Shown: positions 8,457 to 15,600 of the stretch, in pieces | Position numbering within the stretch: position 1 is the first letter of the stretch | How the letters are laid out: every line of letters starts with the position of its first letter | Source of the DNA: Desulfosudis oleivorans | GTDB lineage: Bacteria; Desulfobacterota; Desulfobacteria; Desulfobacterales; SURF-7 | Length of the DNA stretch: 64,000 nt | NCBI GenBank assembly: GCA_020723325.1 | Contig: DYJD01000012.1 | Span: 86,286-150,285, forward strand | Direction of reading: 5' to 3' | Position numbers and translations under genes: made by a program | The notes under the pieces: model-generated | Told to the model about the DNA's origin: nothing | Databases searched by the model: none | The model's input: only the letters and a program-made list of their open reading frames with translations

Positions 8457-9797
8457 ATGAAAAAATCAAAATTTTATTTATTGGGTGTGGTAATGGGTGC
8501 TGCTTTAATCGCCGCCGGATGCGCTACCCAGCGAAAAGGCCCTCTGCCGGATTTTACTCCCCAGGGGATCCCCATGGGCACGGTCCAAAAAAAGGTCGAC
8601 AATTTCATGGTGATATTGGATTCCTCCTCCTCGCTGGATGAGAATTATCAAAATTCCACGGAGTTCGATTGGGCCAAGGGCATTGTCACCCGCATGAACG
8701 CCACCCTGCCCAAGGAAATTGATTTGAAGTGTTCTTTGACGACATACGGTCATGCCACGGACTTGTCCCATAAACCGGTTTTAACCCAATATGATTTCGG
8801 CAAATATGACCAAAAGAAATTTCAGGAAGCTGTGGATAAAGTGGCGGCCCCCGGCGGCACCAGCCCCATGAACCTGGCCATTTCCGAACTGAAAGCCGTT
8901 GACGGCAAAACCGCCTTGATTGTGGTCAGCGACGGTGATGTGGTCCAGGAGGAAACCCTGGCGGCCCTGAAAAAACTGGCCGACCAATTCGGCGAACGGC
9001 TGTGTGTTTACACGGTCCAGGTGGGTGATTCCCCGGCCGGGAAAAAAGTTTTGGAGCAAATGGCCAAGAACGGCAAATGCGGTCAGCTTTTCCAGGCCAA
9101 GGATATCGCCTCCGGCGCTGGTATGAACGGCTTTGTAAAAACCGTATTTTTTGAAGAGTTGACGATAAAAGACAGCGACGGCGACGGTGTCACCGACGAC
9201 AAGGATCAATGTCCGGGAACTCCCAGAGGCGTTAAAGTGGATGCAGTGGGTTGCCCCCTTGACAGCGACGGCGACGGCGTCACCGACGACAAGGATCAAT
9301 GTCCGGGAACTCCCAGAGGCGTTAAAGTGGATGCAGTGGGTTGCCCCCTTGACAGCGACGGCGACGGCGTCACCGACGATAAGGACAAATGCCCGGGTAC
9401 TCCCAAAGGCGTAATCGTTGACGCGGATGGCTGCCCCATTGCCAAAATGACCCAAAAGGGTACTTACATTTTCGAAGGCATTCAATTTGATACCGCCAAA
9501 TGGTCCTTCAAGCCCCAATCTTATGCCGTGATGGATAAAATCGTTAAAACCATGGAAACCCATCCCAACCTGAAGGTGGAAATCCAGGGCCACACGGATA
9601 ATAAAGGCAGTGCTCCTTACAACCAGGCCCTTTCGGATAAGCGGGCCAAAGCTGTGATGGAGTACATCGTCAGCAAGGGAATCGCCGCGGAGAGACTGAC
9701 CGCCAAGGGATACGGCCTGAGCATGCCTCTGGAATCCAATGATACGGAAGCCGGGCGGGCCGCCAACCGCAGAGTGGAGTTGAAACCCATCCAGTAG
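8457..9797 (+). CDS. Lipoprotein with VWA-like domain, TSP3 Ca-binding repeats and OmpA peptidoglycan-binding domain
   Basis: The start is set at 8457, where AAGGAGG lies 6 bases before the ATG; an upstream in-frame ATG at 8439 has none. The 446 residues begin with a signal peptide and lipobox LIAAGC (Cys22). Residues ~45-230 resemble a von Willebrand A fold with a MIDAS set: DSSSS, GGTSP and VVSDGD. Residues 239-328 are three thrombospondin type 3 repeats (DSDGDGVTDDKDQCPGTP) that bind calcium. Residues ~340-446 are the OmpA C-terminal domain (IQGHTDNKGS, NQALSDKRA, NRRVEL) that holds peptidoglycan. It should sit in the outer membrane facing the periplasm, tying membrane to wall while the VWA part binds a partner through a metal ion. 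A strong terminator follows. Confidence 0.88.
   Translation: MKKSKFYLLGVVMGAALIAAGCATQRKGPLPDFTPQGIPMGTVQKKVDNFMVILDSSSSLDENYQNSTEFDWAKGIVTRMNATLPKEIDLKCSLTTYGHATDLSHKPVLTQYDFGKYDQKKFQEAVDKVAAPGGTSPMNLAISELKAVDGKTALIVVSDGDVVQEETLAALKKLADQFGERLCVYTVQVGDSPAGKKVLEQMAKNGKCGQLFQAKDIASGAGMNGFVKTVFFEELTIKDSDGDGVTDDKDQCPGTPRGVKVDAVGCPLDSDGDGVTDDKDQCPGTPRGVKVDAVGCPLDSDGDGVTDDKDKCPGTPKGVIVDADGCPIAKMTQKGTYIFEGIQFDTAKWSFKPQSYAVMDKIVKTMETHPNLKVEIQGHTDNKGSAPYNQALSDKRAKAVMEYIVSKGIAAERLTAKGYGLSMPLESNDTEAGRAANRRVELKPIQ
9171..9440 (+). repeat. 90-bp tandem repeat encoding TSP3 units
   Basis: Units at 9171-9260, 9261-9350 and 9351-9440. The first two are almost identical at the DNA level (one obvious third-position change), while the third has diverged. 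This indicates a recent duplication of one calcium-binding unit inside the OmpA-family lipoprotein. Confidence 0.9.
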
Positions 9798-9820
9798 TTC
9801 AAGCAAGAGTCATTGTAATA

Positions 9821-9870
9821 AAAACCGCATTCGGGGGATCGGAAAGGTCCCTCGGATGCGGTTTTTTTTT
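9821..9870 (+). terminator. Rho-independent terminator after the OmpA-family lipoprotein
   Basis: AACCGCATTCGGGGGA pairs with TCCCTCGGATGCGGTT across a short loop, followed by a run of nine or more T. It ends the transcript of the gene at 8457 and insulates the surface-protein locus that begins at 10071. Confidence 0.9.
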
Positions 9871-10070
9871 GCCAAAAGTCCCTCCCTTTACTTCAAACCG
9901 GGAATATGCTATCTTTTATTTGCTTCATTCGCCTTTTCAAGAGGGAAAAACCAGCCCCCCCACTTTGCAAAAGGAAAACAAAACCATCCTCCAAATAATC
10001 AACCGGCGGATTGTTCCGGGGGGTTCTTCTGTTACGCGATATCCTTTCAATGTTCACTGCGGAGCCCGAT

Positions 10071-11579
10071 ATGCACCTGATCCATTGCTTCAGCCCGGCC
10101 TTTCGAATCTGCATGACTGCGCTTTTGATCTTATTCTGGCTTCCCGCCCCTTTGCATGCCGGTGAAGGAAAAGGCGCGGCTTTTTATGATTTCGGCGTTT
10201 TCGCCTTAGAGGATAATGATTTTGAAGGGGCGGAGCAGCATTTCAAGAAGGCTGTTGCCGCTGATCCGCAAAATCCCTTGTATCAATATTATTTGGGCAA
10301 GACCTATTTGAAAACCAAACGCTATGAAGAAGCCAAAAAATTGTTCAACCTAGTCATCCAGCAAAACGGCGACCTGGATGGCTTGAAGTACGATCTGGCC
10401 CTCACCCATTTTCACCTGGAGGAATGGCCCCAGGCCACTTTCCTGTTTTCCATCGTGGCCGCGGAAAAGCCTGACAATGTGCTGGCCCTTTATCATCTCG
10501 GTCTTTGCAATTTCAAACGCGAGCGCTACAAGAATGCCCTGGAATATTTTCAGCGGGCCGGGGAAAAAAACGCCGGCATCAAGCCCAATTGCGCTTTGTA
10601 TGCCGGACTCTGTCATTTGAAATCAGGGGAATTACAGCAGGCGGAAAAGGAGTTTGATTTTGCCGCCGGCCATGCCGGCTCAAAAGAATTGGAAGATATG
10701 GCCCGGAAGTGGAAAAAAGCGGTTCAGGAGCGGATCAAGGCCGATAAACCCTATCGCCTATATTGCCGCCTCGGCGGCCAGTACGACTCCAACGTTCCCC
10801 TGGAACCTGTGGATCAGGATCTGTATTCCAAAGAAGAGGACTGGGCCCTGGCAGGCTTCCTTTCCGGCCGGTATCGTCTTCTTCAAAAGTCAAATATGGA
10901 TTTCGGACTGGGATACAACCACTATCAGAATTTCTATAAGGACTTTTCCCAATTCAATACCATTGCCAGTACGCCGAATGTTTTTGCTTCCTATAAAATC
11001 GCCCCCATGACCTTCTCTTTGAATTATTTGCCGACATATTACTGGATCGATGGGGAGCGGTATTTGCGCCGCCATCAGGTTCGGCCGGAAATCGCCTGGA
11101 AGATGTCTCCCCAATTGGACAGTCTGCTGAGCTTCAATTATTATCATAACCGGTATTTGACAAATCCGGGCCGAAGCGGTCATAGCCTGGGAGGTGAGGC
11201 GGAAATCCGTTATCGTTTCAGTGCTACCGGCGCCGCAATTTTTTGCGGCCTTTCCTATGAAGACAATTTCGCCGAGCACGGGGATTATGCCTATCGCCAG
11301 GCTGGGGCCCGGTTAGGCGGCGGACTGCCCTTGCCCTTTGAGACCGCCCTGAGCGTCACCGGACGAGTCATTTTCAAGCAGTATAAAAACATGGATTCCG
11401 TGTACGCTAAAAAAAGAAAAGACGGGAAATATTCCATTGATATAATCCTATCCCGCAATCTGTACAGCGACTGGCTGGCAGCCGAATGCAGCTACACCTA
11501 TTCCAAGAACAGCGCCAATATCGAAAATTATGAATATCAGTCCAATGTGGCGGCCCTTGCGGCTGTAATCAAATTCTGA
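10071..11579 (+). CDS. Outer-membrane protein: TPR domain followed by a beta-barrel (Slam-like layout)
   Basis: I place the start at 10071, where the ATG opens a clean signal peptide (MHLIHCFSPAFRIC...PAPLHA); the frame itself opens at 10011. Residues ~35-225 are TPR units (YYLGKTYLKTKRYEEAKKLF, YHLGLCNFKRERYKNALEYF). From ~235 the sequence changes to alternating aromatic/polar strands with tight turns, starting LGGQYDSNV and ending AAVIKF with a C-terminal Phe, the usual BAM signal of outer-membrane barrels. An N-terminal TPR plus C-terminal barrel is the layout of Slam-type surface-protein exporters and of some polysaccharide exporters. The FecR protein and giant beta-helix protein directly downstream are the natural candidates for partner and cargo. 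The export role is inference; the architecture is seen. Confidence 0.75.
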   Translation: MHLIHCFSPAFRICMTALLILFWLPAPLHAGEGKGAAFYDFGVFALEDNDFEGAEQHFKKAVAADPQNPLYQYYLGKTYLKTKRYEEAKKLFNLVIQQNGDLDGLKYDLALTHFHLEEWPQATFLFSIVAAEKPDNVLALYHLGLCNFKRERYKNALEYFQRAGEKNAGIKPNCALYAGLCHLKSGELQQAEKEFDFAAGHAGSKELEDMARKWKKAVQERIKADKPYRLYCRLGGQYDSNVPLEPVDQDLYSKEEDWALAGFLSGRYRLLQKSNMDFGLGYNHYQNFYKDFSQFNTIASTPNVFASYKIAPMTFSLNYLPTYYWIDGERYLRRHQVRPEIAWKMSPQLDSLLSFNYYHNRYLTNPGRSGHSLGGEAEIRYRFSATGAAIFCGLSYEDNFAEHGDYAYRQAGARLGGGLPLPFETALSVTGRVIFKQYKNMDSVYAKKRKDGKYSIDIILSRNLYSDWLAAECSYTYSKNSANIENYEYQSNVAALAAVIKF

Positions 11580-11614
11580 CCCGAACTCAAACCTTAGGAA
11601 ACAAGGGTAGGCCT

Positions 11615-12676
11615 ATGAGATTCATCAAGTCCCTCCGCTTTAATGGTCTCCACGTAATACTATTGCTGATTTTTCTTCATACCGGGGTGCTTGCATCCAT
11701 CCTGCCCCAGAGTTTGTCCAAGGAAGCCGCCTTCAAACCCGGCTATGGCGAAGCCATTGGAACTGTCCTGATGCTGAAAGGGACAGTCTATGTGGTGCAC
11801 GCCGGTATGGAACCGGCCTATCCCATGCAGGACAAAACGCCGATTTTCAAGGGCGATACGATCTATACCGAGAACCAGGCCATGGTGCGCTTTCAAATGA
11901 TTGACGGCAGCATCATCGCCCTTGCATCCCAAACCCAACTGACCCTGACCAAAAGCGTCTACAATCCGTCTGAAAAAACCCGCGCCTCTTTCCTGAAAAT
12001 GGCCCTGGGCCGGGCGCGCTTTTATGTGGTCAAAATGATGCAGTTCAAACAAAATACCTTCAAGGTCAAAACCAACACCTTTGTGGCCGGTGTGCGTGGC
12101 TCCGATTTTGTGATCACGGCCGGGGTTGATACCGCTGCGGTGGCGGCCCTGGACAATACGACCCTGGAAGTTCTGAGTCTGGCCGCGCCCGAAGCCGAGC
12201 CCGTGTTATTAACGGATTTCCAGCGTACCTTCGTGGACCTGGGCGGACTGCCCAGGCTGCCCGAGGAGATCCCGCGCAATGAAGTCGAATCCCTGAAAGA
12301 GGAATTTTCCCTGGAAGGCATCGGGTTTCAGGAAGCACCCGGCGTGCCAGGGGAGCGGGGCGGGGCTGATTCCGGTCCACGGCGGGAAAGTAGCGCCGGC
12401 CCGGAATCCTTGGGTGGGGCCGCTGGATCGGAAAACGCTCCCCTGGTTGCAAGACCTGATATTGTGATACCACCTCCGGAAGAAATACCGGTCCCCTTGC
12501 AAACCGATCAACTTCCGGTAAATGGAGACCAAGCGCTTTCCGAGACGGAAAAAAGGGAACTGGTGATAAATGTACAGGAAATCCAAAGCGATATCAAAAC
12601 CATCATAACCGATAAAAAAGAGGATGACACCAGCAGGATTTCCGAACTGCCGCCCATGCCGGGACGGCCGCAATAA
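11615..12676 (+). CDS. FecR-domain protein, exported
   Basis: 353 residues with an N-terminal signal peptide/anchor (VILLLIFLHTGVLA). Residues ~45-175 are a FecR domain: AIGTVLMLKGTVYVVHAG, then FKGDTIYTENQAMVRFQM, then NTFKVKTNTFVAGVRGSDFV, the usual end of the fold. The C-terminal 120 residues are Pro/Glu/Gly-rich and probably disordered (PPPEEIPVPLQ). Although named for the iron-citrate regulator, stand-alone secreted FecR domains without a sigma factor or TonB receptor are common beside large surface proteins, and no such partners are found here. AGGGTAGG precedes the ATG. The gene lies 35 bases after the barrel gene and 13 bases before the beta-helix start, so the three probably form one operon. 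Confidence 0.85.
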   Translation: MRFIKSLRFNGLHVILLLIFLHTGVLASILPQSLSKEAAFKPGYGEAIGTVLMLKGTVYVVHAGMEPAYPMQDKTPIFKGDTIYTENQAMVRFQMIDGSIIALASQTQLTLTKSVYNPSEKTRASFLKMALGRARFYVVKMMQFKQNTFKVKTNTFVAGVRGSDFVITAGVDTAAVAALDNTTLEVLSLAAPEAEPVLLTDFQRTFVDLGGLPRLPEEIPRNEVESLKEEFSLEGIGFQEAPGVPGERGGADSGPRRESSAGPESLGGAAGSENAPLVARPDIVIPPPEEIPVPLQTDQLPVNGDQALSETEKRELVINVQEIQSDIKTIITDKKEDDTSRISELPPMPGRPQ

Positions 12677-12689
12677 AATGAGGGTGACC

Positions 12690-15600
12690 ATGCTTTCAAA
12701 AAAGATGCTCGGAAAATGGAGTGCCGCCTTGGTGTTTTTGCTGGCCGCAGCAGGAATTCAAAGCGCCTCGGCTGCTGATTATTATGTGGACATCAAAAGC
12801 GGGAACGATGCCGCCGGCGACGGTTCCGTCGCTTCGCCCTGGAAGACCTTCCACTATGCCGTATCCAATCTGGTAGCCACGGATATCCTGCATGTGGCCC
12901 CCGGCTATTATAATCTTGCAAACGGCGAAAGCGACGCTGCCCTCAATGCTGCCACTGCCGATATCACCATCCAGGCCGATGAGCCCGGCGCTGTCATCGA
13001 CGGCGCCGGCGCCGCCAATTGGGTGAATGGATTGAACATCATCGCCGTGACCAATATAAGGATCTCAGGCCTTTTTTTCCATAATTTTGGGAATGCCGGG
13101 GTCTATTTTCAAAATTTGCCCGGCACCTGTTATGTGACCGATTGCCGCTTCCAGCAAAACGAGATGGGCATTCAAATCTCAAACGGCGCCCCCGTTATTG
13201 AACGCAACCGGTTTTATCTGAATACAATGGGTATATCCGTCATGGGGGTGTCTGGATTTATCGCCGCCTCACCGGAAATCCGCAACAATCTTATCGTGGG
13301 CCAGGCCGTCAGCATGTTCGGCATTAAAATCACGGCCGTGACCGTGGATATACTCGCCCCGGCCGCGGCCTCGCCTTTGATTCAGCACAACACCATCGAC
13401 AGCGGCTCCGAAACCGGCATTTACATCAACAAGGACCCGGACAGCACGGCCATGCCGGATATCCGTTTCAACATCATCACCAATTTCTCCCAATACGGAG
13501 TTGAAAATATCAATGGGAGCCCTGCCGCCTTCAACTATAACAACCTCTGGAACAATGCCGGCGGCAACTACTGGGGTATTGCCGCCGGCACCGATGATAT
13601 TTCAGCCGATCCGGATTATATGCTGGACGGGGAGAAATACTATCTTCAATCCACCTCGCCCTGCATCAATTTGATACCCAGCAATGCGGATCCGGTCACG
13701 GAAGACCTGCGCCGGCGAGGCCGGCCCCTGGGCTCCCAAAAGGATCTGGGTTGTTTTGAAATCGTCGAGCCCTTCATGGCCCCTGGAACCTATTATGTGG
13801 ATATTGTCAACGGCAGTGATCAGCTGACCAGCGGCGCCGCTCCGGCCTCCGGTGCCTTCCGCACCCTGCACTATGCCCTGGAACGCATCAATACCGGCAA
13901 TCCGGGCGGCTATACCCTGAATGTGGCTGCCGGCACTTACAGCGCCGCCAATGGTGAAGACACCAAATGGTTGGAGATAAACAGGAACAACCTTCTCATC
14001 CAGGGACCGGCCCCACCCCAAAGCGCCGTGATCGACGGCTTGGGAGGAGTCCGCTGGTCCTGCGGCATGGCCGTCAATGCTGCCAGCGTAACCGTGAGCG
14101 GCTTGATTTTTCAGCGCTTCAACCGGGCCGGATTGATCGCTGTCAACAGCAGTCCGCTCATCAGCCGCAATCAATTCATCGGCAACAATACCGGCGTGAT
14201 CGTGGAAGGGGACAATGCCGATGTATCCCCGAAGATCATCAACAACCTGATCTGGGGCGGTGGTGCCAATGCCATGACCGACGGCATTGTGGTGAATTCT
14301 TCCGTCAGCGCCGGTCCCTATATTTATTTCAACACCTTGGCCAATGGATCGGAAAGCGGAATCGTCATCACCGGCACGGGTGGAGCCGCCCCGCCGGCGC
14401 CGGAAATCAAATACAACATCATCAGTCATTTCGGAAATTACGGCATCCAAAACATCAACGGCAGTTTTACTCCGAATTACAACAACCTGTATGGCAATGT
14501 AACGGCCGCTTACACCGGTGTCAGCGCCGGCGCCAATGATATTTCGGTGCAGCCCTTGTATATCAGCACCAGTGACTTCCATCTGCAAACCACTTCGGCC
14601 TGCATCGACACCATCCCCAACGGCACCACTTTCCCCTCTGATCTGATTTCCCAGGTGGGTCAGGATCTGGATGGAACAGTGCGGCCGGTCCCCAGCGGCG
14701 GCAGTTACGACATGGGTTGTTATGAAAGCGCCGGCGCCTCCCTCAGCGTCACCGTCACCATCTCGCCGGCGGATGGCGGCGGCATCACGGATGATTTTGG
14801 CAGGATCGCCTGCCCCGGAGTTTGCACCGGCAGTTATTCCAATTCGGATATCCTCTCCCTCACGGCAGCCCCTGCCGCCGGATATCGCCTGGATCATTGG
14901 GAGGAAGGCGGTCAGACCGTCAGCACCGCCAACCCCATGGTCTTCACCCTTACCACGGATCATGCGGTCACGGCGGTTTTTACCGCAGCCCACACGGCAG
15001 GTGATTATTATGTGAACATCGGCACCGGCAGCGACGCCACCGGCGACGGTTCCGCCGCGGCCCCCTGGAAGACCCTCCACCATGCCCTGCCCCAACTGAT
15101 CGCAACCGACACCTTGCATGTGGCGCCCGGTTACTACAATACCGCCAACGGCGAGGCGGACCAGGCCCTGGAAATCACCGTGGACAACCTCACCATCCAG
15201 GGGGATGGCCCCGGGGTGGTCATCGATGGCAGCGGAGCCGCCGATTGGCTGGAGGGGCTGCGTATCAGCGCCCGGCAATCCATTCGCCTCACCGGGTTGG
15301 ATTTTATTCATTTCAGCACTGCTGCCGTGGTTTTTCAGGACTTGACCGGGAAATGCCTGATCACCGACTGCAATCTGAGCGGCAATGCCATCGGGGTCCA
15401 GGCCGGGAACGCGGACCCATCCATTACGAGCAACACGTTTTTCAACAACACCTACGGCATTTTTGTCCAGGCCGATTCCGGGACCGCCGGCAAACCGTTT
15501 GCACCGGAAATCTGGAACAACCTGATCTACGGCCAGGGCGGCATGCAATACGGCATCAAAGTCGAAACCTTTTCCACCAACGCGAGCCTGGCTCCTTCCA

